Shown in pieces: positions 20,446 to 31,153 of a stretch of 64,000 nt of DNA. The notes beneath the pieces were generated by a model. It was not told where the DNA came from. It did no database searches and saw nothing but the letters and a program-made list of their open reading frames with translations. The stretch comes from Pseudomonadota bacterium. GTDB lineage: Bacteria > Pseudomonadota > Alphaproteobacteria > Rhizobiales > Beijerinckiaceae. Position 1 is the stretch's first letter. Every line of letters starts with the position of its first letter. The translations under genes were made by a program, and so were the position numbers. The stretch covers positions 1 to 64,000 of the forward strand of contig JAJXWB010000005.1 of the NCBI GenBank assembly GCA_021781815.1. Reading direction: 5' to 3'.

Positions 20446-20769
20446 TCAGTCGCTGCGCGGCAGGCCGAGGCGGATCACGCCGCGAAAATTGTCCGGATCG
20501 GCTGGCTTGCCCTTTCGATAGATGACGAGGCGGCCCTTGCGCGCCAGTCCGATGGCGGCGCTGCGGACCGGCGGCAGCCAGCGCCGCCAGGCGAGATCGT
20601 CCTCGCCGCGCGCCTGAGCGATCGCCCTGGCGGCGTCAGTCGGACAGATGGTCTTGCCTTCGCCGCGTTCGGCGGCGAGCGCGAGAATCGTTTCCTCGAC
20701 GAGTCCGTCGCGGGCGGCGGGCTTGTCCGTTTCGGACGTTTTGGGCGCGGGCGTTTCTGTCTTGGGCAT
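20446..20769 (-). CDS. DUF3253 protein
   Basis: The 107-residue soluble protein has a charged, disordered N-terminal 30 residues and then a winged-helix-like DUF3253 domain. Key segments are ILALAAERGEGKTICPTDAARAI, WRRWLPPVRSAAIGLARKG and RLVIYRKGKPADP. The recognition-helix-like basic stretch suggests nucleic-acid binding, but this is unproven. The start at 20769 avoids an unsupported, arginine-rich extension. Its 5' end lies 55 bases downstream of the DUF599 gene on the same strand, so the two may form an operon. Confidence 0.8.
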   Translation of the reverse strand: MPKTETPAPKTSETDKPAARDGLVEETILALAAERGEGKTICPTDAARAIAQARGEDDLAWRRWLPPVRSAAIGLARKGRLVIYRKGKPADPDNFRGVIRLGLPRSD

Positions 20770-20824
20770 GGCGCGTGATTGCGCGCTTGTCCGCCCGGCG
20801 TCAAGGCGCGGGCGGCGGCGGTCT

Positions 20825-21517
20825 TCATCGCTCCGTCTCATCAAGCTGCAGGGCGTCGAGCGCATCGGAGGCGAACTGGCGGCGGTAGATGACGACGATG
20901 ATGAGCGCCGTCGTCAGCACGAAGACGACCGGCCCGAGAAACCAACCGAGATAGGCGAAGGAGAAGAAAAGGGCGCGCTGGCCGGAGACGAAATGGCTGC
21001 CGGCGACGATGTTCATCCGGCCGGCGCGCTCGGCGGCGCGCTGCCGCCGCGCGGCGTCCGGCGAGGTCGCCGGCGGCGTCGCGCCGATCAGGATCGCCGC
21101 GTAATTGAACAGGCGATAGGCCCAGGCGAATTTGAAAAAGGCGTAGCCAAAGATGACGAGCAGGCCAATGGCCTTGGCTTCCCACAGGCCCCGCGACGTC
21201 GGCGGCGCAAAGGGCAGGTCGGAGAACAGGCGCATTGCGTCGTCGGTCGAGCGCAGGAGCGTCGCCGCGCCGCCGATGGCGATCAGCGAGGTGGAGGCGA
21301 AAAAGGCCGTTCCGTTCTGCAACGTGCTCATGATGGCCGTGTCGACGATGCGCACCTCGCGCCCGCTCATCTCGCGCATCCAGTCCTGCCGGCGCGCATG
21401 CATGAGCGTGTTGAGACCCGGCCGCCTGCGGTGGCGGCGCATGACGAATTGCGTGTAGCCGAGCCATGCGACGAGGAAGACAACCAGCGCAGCGACATCC
21501 GCGGGGTGGGGAATCAT
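20825..21517 (-). CDS. DUF599 family membrane protein
   Basis: The 230-residue integral membrane protein has about four helices. The family motifs are RRHRRRPGLNTLMHARRQDWM after TM1, IVDTAIMSTLQNGTAFFAS and FFKFAWAYRLFNYAAILIG. A further helix pair lies near the C-terminus. DUF599 proteins are widespread in alphaproteobacteria without known function. It diverges from the rhodanese gene, with 83 bases between starts. Confidence 0.87.
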   Translation of the reverse strand: MIPHPADVAALVVFLVAWLGYTQFVMRRHRRRPGLNTLMHARRQDWMREMSGREVRIVDTAIMSTLQNGTAFFASTSLIAIGGAATLLRSTDDAMRLFSDLPFAPPTSRGLWEAKAIGLLVIFGYAFFKFAWAYRLFNYAAILIGATPPATSPDAARRQRAAERAGRMNIVAGSHFVSGQRALFFSFAYLGWFLGPVVFVLTTALIIVVIYRRQFASDALDALQLDETER

Positions 21518-21600
21518 GCGTGTTCCTTGCTCGGCCCGAGGTTGAAGGCGCCAGTTGATTTTTCCATCGCCGTTTCGTCAACTCGGGGCAGGAGGTCTCA

Positions 21601-22020
21601 ATGCCGCAACAGATTACAACGGGAATCAAGCAGATGCTCGACGAGGCGAACGCCGCGGTCGAGACATTGACGCCAGCCGAGGCGATCGCGCTGCACGGGC
21701 AGGAGGACGTCGTCCTCGTCGATCTGCGCGACCCGCGCGAAATGGAGCGCGAGGGCCATGTGCCCGGAACCTTTCACTGCCCGCGCGGCATGCTGGAATT
21801 CTGGATCGATCCGGCAAGCCCCTACGCCAAGCCGCAATTCACGCAGGACAAGAAGTTCGTGTTCTTTTGCGCGGGCGGATTGCGTTCGGCGCTGGCTGCG
21901 CACACCGCGCATAAGATGGGGCTGAAGCCGGTCGCCCATGTCGAGGGCGGCTACAAGGCCTGGAAAGAGGCGGGCGGTCCGACGGAAGCCTGGGTGGCCA
22001 GAGCGCGCAAGGGCGGCTGA
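21601..22020 (+). CDS. Rhodanese-domain protein
   Basis: This 139-residue single-domain protein has the rhodanese elements VVLVDLRDPREMEREGHVPG and the catalytic loop FFCAGGLRSALA, with the sulfur-carrying Cys90. It probably transfers or senses sulfane sulfur in the cytoplasm; the acceptor is unknown. GCAGGAGGTC immediately before 21601 is a strong ribosome site. The glutathione S-transferase gene starts 19 bases downstream, suggesting a thiol-related operon. Confidence 0.9.
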   Translation: MPQQITTGIKQMLDEANAAVETLTPAEAIALHGQEDVVLVDLRDPREMEREGHVPGTFHCPRGMLEFWIDPASPYAKPQFTQDKKFVFFCAGGLRSALAAHTAHKMGLKPVAHVEGGYKAWKEAGGPTEAWVARARKGG

Positions 22021-22039
22021 GCCGAAGCGGAGAAACGCG

Positions 22040-22699
22040 ATGTCGCTCGTGCTCGTCATCGGCAACAAGAGCTATTCCTCGTGGTCGATGCGCCCGTGGA
22101 TGCTGCTCGAGCAATTCCGTATTCCGTTCGAGGAAAGGGTCATTCCCATCTACATTGAAGGATCGAAGGAGCGCATTCTCGACGTATCGCCCTCCGGTAA
22201 GGTTCCGGCGCTGATCGACGGCGATACGGTCGTGTGGGACTCACTGTCGATCTGCGAATATGTCGCGGAGAGCTACCCGGCGCTGGCGATCTGGCCACGG
22301 CAGAAAAAGGCGCGGGCGCTCGCGCGTTCGATGGCGGCGGAGATGCATTCGTCGTTCCAGGCGTTGCGTCAGCAGTGCGGCATGGTCCTGCATCGCCGGA
22401 AGGGGCCGGTCGACTTCACACACGACACGCTCGCCGACATCAGGCGTATCGAAGCCATGTGGGCGGACGCGCGCGAAAAATTCGGGGCTGACGGTCCGTT
22501 TCTGTTCGGCGAATTCGGCGCGGCGGACGCGATGTATGCGCCGGTCGTCGCGCGTTTCGACATCTACGATGCGCCGGTTGGCGCGCAGGCGCACAGCTAT
22601 ATGGCGGCCATGCAGGCCTTGCCCGCATGGAAGAAATGGACGGCCGGCGCCGCCGCCGAGACGTGGCGGATTGCGCGGTTCGAAACGCCGGGGCAATAG
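22040..22699 (+). CDS. Glutathione S-transferase family protein
   Basis: The 219-residue protein has an N-terminal thioredoxin-fold domain: [17 protein letters not shown], where the serine of SSWS is the likely glutathione-activating residue, the cis-Pro GKVPALI, and [10 protein letters not shown], which binds the gamma-glutamyl part. A helical C-domain starts around residue 90. The SSWS type is typical of a bacterial GST subgroup related to maleylacetoacetate-isomerase-like and zeta-like proteins. Substrate unknown. GGAGAAA precedes the ATG. Confidence 0.88.
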   Translation: MSLVLVIGNKSYSSWSMRPWMLLEQFRIPFEERVIPIYIEGSKERILDVSPSGKVPALIDGDTVVWDSLSICEYVAESYPALAIWPRQKKARALARSMAAEMHSSFQALRQQCGMVLHRRKGPVDFTHDTLADIRRIEAMWADAREKFGADGPFLFGEFGAADAMYAPVVARFDIYDAPVGAQAHSYMAAMQALPAWKKWTAGAAAETWRIARFETPGQ

Positions 22700-22794
22700 G
22701 CGCGCGCAACAGGACGCGCGCCAGATCGGAGCGACGGCCGAGGACGTCGGAACAGGCAATGCGCGAGATACGCGCGTACGAAAGGGCCGGGACA

Positions 22795-23550
22795 ATGTCG
22801 CATCGTAAAGTTGCGCTGGTGACGGGCGCGACGGCGGGAATCGGACGGGCGTCCGCGCTGGCGCTCGCCGCCGCGGGATGGGATGTCGCACTTGCGGGGC
22901 GGCGCAGGTCGCTGCTCGACGAGGTTGCGGCAGAGGCTGAAAAATTGGGTGCGACCGCGATCGGCGTCGAAACCGACGTCGGCGATCAGGTCTCGGTCAA
23001 GGCGCTCTTTGCGGCGGTGCGCGAGACCTTCGGCCACCTGCATCTGCTGTTCAACAATGCAGGCGTCGGCGCGCCGCCGATCAACATGGAGGATTTGACC
23101 TTCGCACAGTGGAAGGCTGTCGTCGACACCAATCTGACAGGCCCGTTCCTGTGCACGCAGGAGGCGTTCAGGATCATGCGCGACCAGAACCCGGTCGGCG
23201 GGCGCATCATCAACAACGGCTCGATCTCTGCGCACGCGCCGCGCCCGAACTCCGCACCCTACACCGCGACCAAGCACGCGATCACCGGCCTGACGAAATC
23301 AACCGCGCTCGATGGCCGTAAGTACAACATCGCCTGCGGGCAGATCGACATCGGCAACGCCGATACCGACATGGGTGGTCGGATGAAGGCCGGCGTGCCG
23401 CAGGCGAATGGCCAGATCGCGCCGGAAGCAGTCATGGACGTGAATCACGTCGCCGACGCCGTCGTGCATATGGCGGGTCTGCCGCTTGATGCCAACGTGC
23501 TGTTCATGACGGTCATGGCGACGAAGATGCCGTTTGTGGGGAGAGGGTGA
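22795..23550 (+). CDS. SDR-family oxidoreductase
   Basis: The 251-residue classical SDR carries TGATAGIG for NAD(P) binding, [17 protein letters not shown] with the catalytic Ser, and YTATK with the Tyr-Lys pair. The ATG at 22795 gives the standard N-terminus; an in-frame ATG at 22759 would add 12 residues. The stop sits inside GGGGAGAGGGTGAGG, a half copy of the palindrome family seen at the window start. The substrate cannot be inferred. Confidence 0.87.
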   Translation: MSHRKVALVTGATAGIGRASALALAAAGWDVALAGRRRSLLDEVAAEAEKLGATAIGVETDVGDQVSVKALFAAVRETFGHLHLLFNNAGVGAPPINMEDLTFAQWKAVVDTNLTGPFLCTQEAFRIMRDQNPVGGRIINNGSISAHAPRPNSAPYTATKHAITGLTKSTALDGRKYNIACGQIDIGNADTDMGGRMKAGVPQANGQIAPEAVMDVNHVADAVVHMAGLPLDANVLFMTVMATKMPFVGRG

Positions 23551-23632
23551 GGCGCGGGACGACTGCGCCGGCGCCAAGAGCCGCGCGGCGCTCGAATGGA
23601 TGGACGGCGCATTATCGCGCTATAAGCTGGCC

Positions 23633-24070
23633 ATGCCCCTGCATCTCATCAAACTCTGCGTCGGTGCGGACTCGATCGGCGATCTCGAAGCCTGGATCGC
23701 CAGCCGCATGGCCGAGAAAAAGAAGCGCGGCGAACCGGCGGAGCACGTCCACACCACCCGCATGACGCCGAAGCGCGCGGCGGAACTGCTGGACGGCGGC
23801 TCGCTCTACTGGGTGATCAAGGGCCAGGTTGCGGCACGCGAAAAACTGCTGGACATCCGGCCTTTCACGGACGCCGAGGGGATCAGCCGCACGGATCTGG
23901 CGCTCAGCGGGGCCGTTATTCCCGTTATGCCCCGGCCCTGCCGGCCATTCCAGGGCTGGCGCTATCTCGCCGCCAAGGACGCGCCTGACGACATCGGCCG
24001 CAACGATGGCGCGGTCGCCGAAATGCCGGAGGTCATGCGGCGGGAATTGCGCGATCTCGGATTATTGTGA
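23633..24070 (+). CDS. DUF1489 family protein
   Basis: The 145-residue soluble protein matches DUF1489, a family almost confined to alphaproteobacteria. Typical parts are LHLIKLCVGADSIGDLEAWI at the N-terminus, HTTRMTPKRAAELLDGGSLYWVIKG, and RPFQGWRYLAAKDAPDD toward the end. No function is known. The ATG at 23633 reproduces the family N-terminus; upstream in-frame ATGs would add a non-conserved leader. Confidence 0.88.
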   Translation: MPLHLIKLCVGADSIGDLEAWIASRMAEKKKRGEPAEHVHTTRMTPKRAAELLDGGSLYWVIKGQVAAREKLLDIRPFTDAEGISRTDLALSGAVIPVMPRPCRPFQGWRYLAAKDAPDDIGRNDGAVAEMPEVMRRELRDLGLL

Positions 24071-24146
24071 GCGTCCGGTGTCTGGTCTCTTGCGCGGCGC
24101 GCGCGTCGGAACGATCTAATACGGAGTCCTTGCCCGGAATTCCTTC

Positions 24147-24851
24147 ATGGCTCAGGTTCCCGACAGAAGCGCGCGGGGTTCGGCCGTCGACGCATTTCTC
24201 GACGCCGCTTCGCGTGTTCCAACGCCTGCGGCGGGGCGGGGGCGGCTGATCTTTGCACTCGACGCGACCATGAGCCGGCAGCCGACCTGGGATCTCGCGC
24301 AGGGTTTGCAGCAGGGCATGTTCGAGGCGGCCAGGGGCTTCGGCGGGCTGGACGTGCAACTCGTCTATTTCCGCGGCCTTTCCGAATGTCGGGCGTCGCG
24401 GTTCGTGTCGCAGGGCGTGGGCCTGGCGCAGATCATGGCGAAAATCGACTGCCGTGGCGGCAATACCCAGATCGGCAGAGTTCTGGCGCACGCGCGCGAC
24501 GAGGCGAAGGCCGCCCGCGTCGGCGCGCTCGTCTTCGTCGGCGATGCGGTGGAGGAGAATGTCGACCGATTGTGCGCGCTCGCCGGCGAACTCGGCCTGC
24601 GCGGGGTCAAGGCGTTTCTGTTTCAGGAGGGCTCCGACGCCAGCGCGGGCAGAGCCTTCAGGGAGATTGCGCGCCTGACCGGCGGGGCGACCGCGGCGTT
24701 CGATTCCAGCGCGCCGCAGCGACTGGCGGCGCTGCTGGGCGCGGCGGCGGCCTATGCGGCGGGCGGTCTTGCGGCGCTGGAAGCGCAGGCAGGGCAGGGC
24801 AATTCAAGCGCGCGACTGCTGATCGAGCAGATCGGCGGACAAAGAGGGTGA
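24147..24851 (+). CDS. VWA-like domain protein
   Basis: The 234-residue protein looks like a von Willebrand factor A fold. RLIFALDATMSRQPTWD (about 33-49) replaces the usual DxSxS with D-A-T-M-S, keeping the start of a MIDAS-like site. RGGNTQIGRVLAHARDEA and GALVFVGDAVEENVD follow the alternating strand-helix pattern. It probably mediates protein contacts in the cytoplasm. The J-domain gene starts one base after its stop, so the pair is co-translated and may work together. Confidence 0.75.
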   Translation: MAQVPDRSARGSAVDAFLDAASRVPTPAAGRGRLIFALDATMSRQPTWDLAQGLQQGMFEAARGFGGLDVQLVYFRGLSECRASRFVSQGVGLAQIMAKIDCRGGNTQIGRVLAHARDEAKAARVGALVFVGDAVEENVDRLCALAGELGLRGVKAFLFQEGSDASAGRAFREIARLTGGATAAFDSSAPQRLAALLGAAAAYAAGGLAALEAQAGQGNSSARLLIEQIGGQRG

Positions 24852-24852
24852 C

Positions 24853-25569
24853 GTGCCGCAACTCCTGATCGCCTTCGGCATCCTGTTTCTCGCCTATCAG
24901 GCGCTGCGGCTGTTCGCGCGCACGCCGCCAGCCGTCATGGCAAAATGGATCCGGGCCTCGGGGGGCATTTCGGCGTTGGGAGCCGGGCTTTTTCTGCTGT
25001 TGCGCGGCGCGTTCCCCGCCGCAGCGCTGATCGGCGCGTTCGGCGCGTTCATGTTGGGACTATCGAAATTTTCAGGCAGGTTCAATTTTGGAGGAGCAGG
25101 GCGGCGCGACGGCATGTCGCGCGTGCGGTCGGCCATGATCGAAATGGAGCTGGATCATGCGACGGGCGCCATGACCGGGACGATTCTCGCCGGCCCGCTG
25201 GAGGGACGTTCGCTCGACACATTGACACGGCCGATCTGCGAAAATCTTTTTAGGCAATGTCTGTCCGACGATCCGGACGGGGCGCAGCTCCTAGAAGCGT
25301 ATCTCGATCGCCGTTTTCCCGGCTGGCGTCAGGCAGGACAGCGCGAGGGCGACGCGGGGCGCTCGGGAGGCGGCCGTCGTCGCGACGCCGCGATGTCGGA
25401 GGATGAGGCGTATGAAGTCCTCGGCCTTCGCAAGGGGGCGAGCCGGGAGGACGTTTCGCGCGCGCATCGATCTCTCATGAAGAAACTGCATCCCGACCAG
25501 GGGGGGACGACGGACCTTGCCGCCCGCGTCAACGAAGCCAAGGACGTCCTGATGCGGCGTCATCTTTGA
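24853..25569 (+). CDS. Membrane-anchored J-domain protein (DnaJ/TIM14-like)
   Basis: The 238-residue protein has an N-terminal membrane helix (LIAFGILFLAYQALRLF), a second hydrophobic stretch near 50-75, a middle segment, and a C-terminal J domain (about 177-238). The J domain carries the HPD motif in KKLHPDQGG that stimulates Hsp70 ATPase, so this is a localised DnaK co-chaperone. Membrane anchor first and J domain last is the DjlA/Pam18 topology. It starts at GTG 24853 with GAGGGTG upstream, directly behind the VWA-like gene. Confidence 0.88.
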   Translation: MPQLLIAFGILFLAYQALRLFARTPPAVMAKWIRASGGISALGAGLFLLLRGAFPAAALIGAFGAFMLGLSKFSGRFNFGGAGRRDGMSRVRSAMIEMELDHATGAMTGTILAGPLEGRSLDTLTRPICENLFRQCLSDDPDGAQLLEAYLDRRFPGWRQAGQREGDAGRSGGGRRRDAAMSEDEAYEVLGLRKGASREDVSRAHRSLMKKLHPDQGGTTDLAARVNEAKDVLMRRHL

Positions 25570-25618
25570 ACTCCATACTGAACGTTCGGTCGGCGCGAGG
25601 GCCGATCAGGGTTGTGCA

Positions 25619-27325
25619 TCAGTTCTTCATGGCGAAGCAGGAGAATCCGGACCGCTTGAGTTCGCGGCAGGCGCTCTCGGCGGCGTTCTCCTGAAGGCCG
25701 GCGAAACGGGCGCGGTACAGGGTTTCCTTCCCCTTCTGCACCTTTTCCGTGAAGGCCTGGGCTGAGGCGACCGTCCGGCTGCGGCCTTTCGCGCGGCTCA
25801 GCAGTTCATTGGCCTTGCCGGCGTCGTCCGTGGCGCCGATCTGGATCATCCAGCCGCTGTGCGCGACAGGGCGCGGCTCGGCCGCAGACGCTTTCGCCGG
25901 TTCGGCCTTCGCTATGGCCGTATGGCCGCTCTTCATGGCCTCGATGCGGCTCCTGGCGGGCTGCGGACCTTTTACCCAGCGCAGGGCGGACGGAGTCGCG
26001 CTGGCTACGGCGTCGCCGCGCCGCGAAGTCGAACCGTCCGTGACAATCGGGGCGCGGCTCAGGCGAAGCGTGGTCTTTTCGGGAGCCGAGTCTGCCTGCG
26101 CGATCCGCGCCGCGCCGGAGACGAAGGCGGGGCGGGGCTTCTCGCCGGCCGTCCTGGCGCGTTCCGCCTCGAGCGGAGTCTGCGGTATGGCGAGGCGAAG
26201 CGCCGGCGCCTCGGCGCGAGCCTGCGTCGTCTGGGCGGGTTCAGTGCGCGCGACCGCTGGCTCGATCCGCGCCGGCGGCTCCATGCGGGGCGCTTCCGCT
26301 ATGGCGGGGCGGCTGGGTTCGCGGGCCGGCGCATCGTCATCGCTGGATTCGGAAACGGCGGCGACCGTGCGGGCGCCGGCGCCGGTGTCGATATGCTCCT
26401 CGATCAGGTTCGCCATACGCCGGTCGCGCGCTGCGGCGCTCCGGCCGCCGAGGACGACCGCGACGACGTGATGACCGTCGCGGCGCACGGAGGTCAGCAG
26501 ATTGAAGCCGGACGCGGCTGTATAGCCGGTCTTGATGCCATCCATGCCTTCGACCTTGCCGAGCAGATGGTTGTGGTTGCGATTGACCCGGCCTGCGAAG
26601 GTGAAGGAGCGGGTCGAGAAATAGCGGTAGTATCTTGGAAAGCGGTCCTGAATGGCGCGGCCGAGGATCGCCAGGTCATGCGCCGTTGTAATCTGCTCGG
26701 AATTCGGCAGGCCGGAGGCGTTGGCGTAGTGGGTGCGGGACATGCCGAGCGCATGCGCCTTGCGGGTCATCATCTCGGCGAACGTATCCTCGTCGCCGCC
26801 GACAGCTTCGGCCACAGTCACGGCGATGTCGTTGGCGGATTTGGTGACGATCGCCTTGATGGCGTCATCCACATCGATCGTCGAACCGGGGCGCAGGCCG
26901 AGCTTGGACGGCGCCTGGGCGGCTGCATGGGCGGAGATCGGCAGCTCCGACGCCATATTGAGGCGTCCCCTGTCCAGTTGTTCGAACAGGAGGTAGAGCG
27001 TCATCACCTTCGTCAGCGACGCGGGGTGACGAAGTTCGTTCTCGTTGTAGCCGTAGAGCGTGCGCCCGCTGTTGGCGTCGACGACGATTTCGGCGGCGGG
27101 CGGACCGCCGGCTGTGCGGGCCGCGGCGACGAAATGGTGCGCGCGCCCGCTGTGCCTGCGGATATGGACATAATGGCGCACATGGAAATGCGCCCGGAGA
27201 GACCGCACATGGCTGTGCCGGTGGCGGGCTTCCGCCGGGGCGCTTGCGCCCATCAAACCTATCGCCAGAGCCAGGCTGGCCGCGAATGTTCCGAAACGCC
27301 GGGACGCTACGCCACGAAAACTCAT
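25619..27325 (-). CDS. D-alanyl-D-alanine carboxypeptidase (S11) with SPOR domain
   Basis: The 568-residue protein has a signal peptide (to about residue 33) and a basic linker rich in His and Arg. The serine peptidase S11 domain follows (about 75-315) with all three catalytic motifs: Ser103-x-x-Lys106, Ser163-Ala-Asn165 and Lys265-Thr-Gly267. After a long Ala/Pro-rich linker the C-terminal 80 residues form a SPOR domain (HSGWMIQIGATDDAGKANEL), which binds denuded glycan at the septum. The enzyme trims D-Ala from peptidoglycan stem peptides, here probably at the division site. It diverges from the phasin gene across a 244-base regulatory region. Confidence 0.92.
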   Translation of the reverse strand: MSFRGVASRRFGTFAASLALAIGLMGASAPAEARHRHSHVRSLRAHFHVRHYVHIRRHSGRAHHFVAAARTAGGPPAAEIVVDANSGRTLYGYNENELRHPASLTKVMTLYLLFEQLDRGRLNMASELPISAHAAAQAPSKLGLRPGSTIDVDDAIKAIVTKSANDIAVTVAEAVGGDEDTFAEMMTRKAHALGMSRTHYANASGLPNSEQITTAHDLAILGRAIQDRFPRYYRYFSTRSFTFAGRVNRNHNHLLGKVEGMDGIKTGYTAASGFNLLTSVRRDGHHVVAVVLGGRSAAARDRRMANLIEEHIDTGAGARTVAAVSESSDDDAPAREPSRPAIAEAPRMEPPARIEPAVARTEPAQTTQARAEAPALRLAIPQTPLEAERARTAGEKPRPAFVSGAARIAQADSAPEKTTLRLSRAPIVTDGSTSRRGDAVASATPSALRWVKGPQPARSRIEAMKSGHTAIAKAEPAKASAAEPRPVAHSGWMIQIGATDDAGKANELLSRAKGRSRTVASAQAFTEKVQKGKETLYRARFAGLQENAAESACRELKRSGFSCFAMKN

Positions 27326-27414
27326 CAGACCGCCTCGTGCAACAAACCTGCTTGAACCCGACCGAACATGTCCGTGGCCGGATAGTCACAGGGAGAAACC
27401 GTAGGTGATTGCGG

Positions 27415-27429
27415 TTACCCGTCGGTTAA
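27415..27429. promoter_or_regulatory. CtrA-like half-palindrome TTAC-N7-TTAA
   Basis: TTAC at 27415-27418 and TTAA at 27426-27429 are spaced by seven bases. The alphaproteobacterial cell-cycle regulator CtrA recognises TTAA-N7-TTAA, so this is a one-mismatch match. It lies 90 bases upstream of the carboxypeptidase start, a gene whose product works at division, and 42 bases upstream of the phasin -35 box. A short motif like this can occur by chance. Confidence 0.35.
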
Positions 27430-27446
27430 ATCGAAGAAAATTTGAG

Positions 27447-27467
27447 AAATGTTGCGTTGCAACATTT
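27447..27467. promoter_or_regulatory. Perfect 9+9 palindrome, candidate PhaR operator
   Basis: AAATGTTGC and GCAACATTT are exact inverted repeats around a GTT spacer, ending four bases before the phasin -35 box. The TGC-N3-GCA core resembles sites bound by PhaR, the regulator that represses phasin genes in PHB-accumulating alphaproteobacteria until polymer is present. This assignment follows from core pattern and position only. Confidence 0.6.
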
Positions 27468-27470
27468 TTG

Positions 27471-27500
27471 TTGACATCGATTGTGCGGTGCACATATATA
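27471..27500 (+). promoter_or_regulatory. Sigma-70-type promoter of the phasin gene
   Basis: TTGACA at 27471-27476 and TATATA at 27495-27500 are separated by 18 bases. Both are near-consensus, which is unusual for this GC-rich genome and fits a highly expressed gene. Transcription should start near 27506-27508. Confidence 0.75.
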
Positions 27501-27509
27501 GCGCTGCCC

Positions 27510-27551
27510 GGGACCTGAATTCTGGTCCCATGCGCGCTCCGTTGGGAGCGC
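27510..27551 (+). promoter_or_regulatory. Two tandem hairpins in the phasin mRNA leader
   Basis: GGGACC (27510-27515) pairs with GGTCCC (27524-27529) right at the predicted 5' end. GCGCTCC (27534-27540) pairs with GGAGCGC (27545-27551) just ahead of the GAGAGGA ribosome site. A 5'-terminal hairpin commonly protects mRNA from 5'-end-dependent decay, so this may stabilise an abundant message. Confidence 0.5.
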
Positions 27552-27569
27552 TGAAGAGAGGATCAGCCC

Positions 27570-27911
27570 ATGTCGTATGATTTCGAATCTTTCCAGAAGT
27601 TCGGCAAAGAGCAGCTCGAAGCCACCCAGACCGCTTTCGCGGAAGTCGCCAAGGGCTTTCAGGCGATCGCCACGGAAGCGACGGACTATTCCAAGAAGTC
27701 GCTCGAGAGCGGTTCGGCCTATGTCGAGAAGCTGCTCGGCGTGAAGAAGCTCGATGAGGCGATCACGCTCCAGTCGGAGTTCGCCAAGCAGAGCTACGAA
27801 GGCTTCGTCGCCCAGGCCACCAAGTTTGGCGAGATGTACGCCACGGTCGCCAAGGAAGCGTTCAAGCCGGTCGAAGGCGCGATCGCCAAGGCGCAGGCCG
27901 TCGCGAAGTAA
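27570..27911 (+). CDS. Phasin family protein
   Basis: The 113-residue helical, amphipathic protein fits the Phasin_2 family, which coats polyhydroxybutyrate granules. Segments FESFQKFGKEQLEATQTAFAE, KGFQAIATEATDYSKKSLE and AITLQSEFAKQSYEGFVAQ are typical, with almost no Cys or Trp and many Ala, Lys and Glu. It has its own promoter, leader hairpins and terminator, so it is a single-gene unit. No PHB synthase gene lies in the window. Confidence 0.9.
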   Translation: MSYDFESFQKFGKEQLEATQTAFAEVAKGFQAIATEATDYSKKSLESGSAYVEKLLGVKKLDEAITLQSEFAKQSYEGFVAQATKFGEMYATVAKEAFKPVEGAIAKAQAVAK

Positions 27912-27953
27912 ATTTCGCGGACGCCCGCGGGCGGCGAAAGCCGGCCTGCATTG

Positions 27954-27981
27954 AAAGCCCGGCTTTTTGCCGGGCTTTTTG
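27954..27981 (+). terminator. Intrinsic terminator after the phasin gene
   Basis: AAAGCCCGGC (27954-27963) pairs with GCCGGGCTTT (27969-27978) around a TTTTT loop and runs into a T tract. It lies 42 bases after the phasin stop and isolates this gene from clpS. Confidence 0.9.
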
Positions 27982-28249
27982 CTTTAAAGGCGTCTTTTTG
28001 TTCGAACTCGCGCCACCGCGCCTTGCCTTCGCCGCGTTGGGGACGAAGAATTAAGGCGCGATGAATCGCTGCCTGACGCGGGCGGCGGCAAATCGCGGAG
28101 GAGGCATCTAGCGAAGAAAAAAAGCTGGCCTATTTGCTGCATTATGGAATCGTGGACGCAAGCAGCGCGCATCCTTCGACGGTCAGACTCTCATCCATGG
28201 GATTCAGAACGACAGGCGCGCTCCGGTTCGAGAGGTTGGCGGGGAACAA

Positions 28250-28606
28250 ATGGACGAAGAGGTCGTCAAGGCTTCAAGCCCCGGCCGTCGCAGCGGCGAT
28301 GGGCCTCCGGGCTCTGGAACGCAGGTCATAACGCGGACGCGGACCCAGACGCGCAAGCCCAGCATGTATCGCGTCCTGCTTCTGAACGACGACTACACGC
28401 CGATGGAGTTCGTCGTGGCTGTGCTCGTGAAATATTTTTCCAAGAATCGCGAAGACGCCTGGAGCATCATGATGCATGTGCACCAGCAGGGTGTCGGCGA
28501 ATGCGGCGTGTTCACTTACGAAGTCGCCGAGACAAAAGTCACGCAAGTGATGGACTACGCCCGCAAGCACCAGCACCCGCTGCAGTGCATCATGGAAAAG
28601 AAGTGA
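28250..28606 (+). CDS. clpS: ATP-dependent Clp protease adaptor ClpS
   Basis: The 118-residue protein has a flexible N-terminal tail (about 1-36) and the ClpS core. [14 protein letters not shown] (about 43-56) forms the N-degron pocket with the conserved Asn-Asp, and [21 protein letters not shown] follows. ClpS brings N-end-rule substrates to ClpAP and modulates ClpA. The clpA gene starts eight bases after its stop, giving a tight two-gene operon. Confidence 0.95.
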   Translation: MDEEVVKASSPGRRSGDGPPGSGTQVITRTRTQTRKPSMYRVLLLNDDYTPMEFVVAVLVKYFSKNREDAWSIMMHVHQQGVGECGVFTYEVAETKVTQVMDYARKHQHPLQCIMEKK

Positions 28607-28614
28607 GGTGACCC

Positions 28615-31110
<2,496 letters not shown>

Positions 31111-31153
31111 GCCGGGACGGCGCGTGCGACGCCAGCCGCGGCCAGATGGGCCG

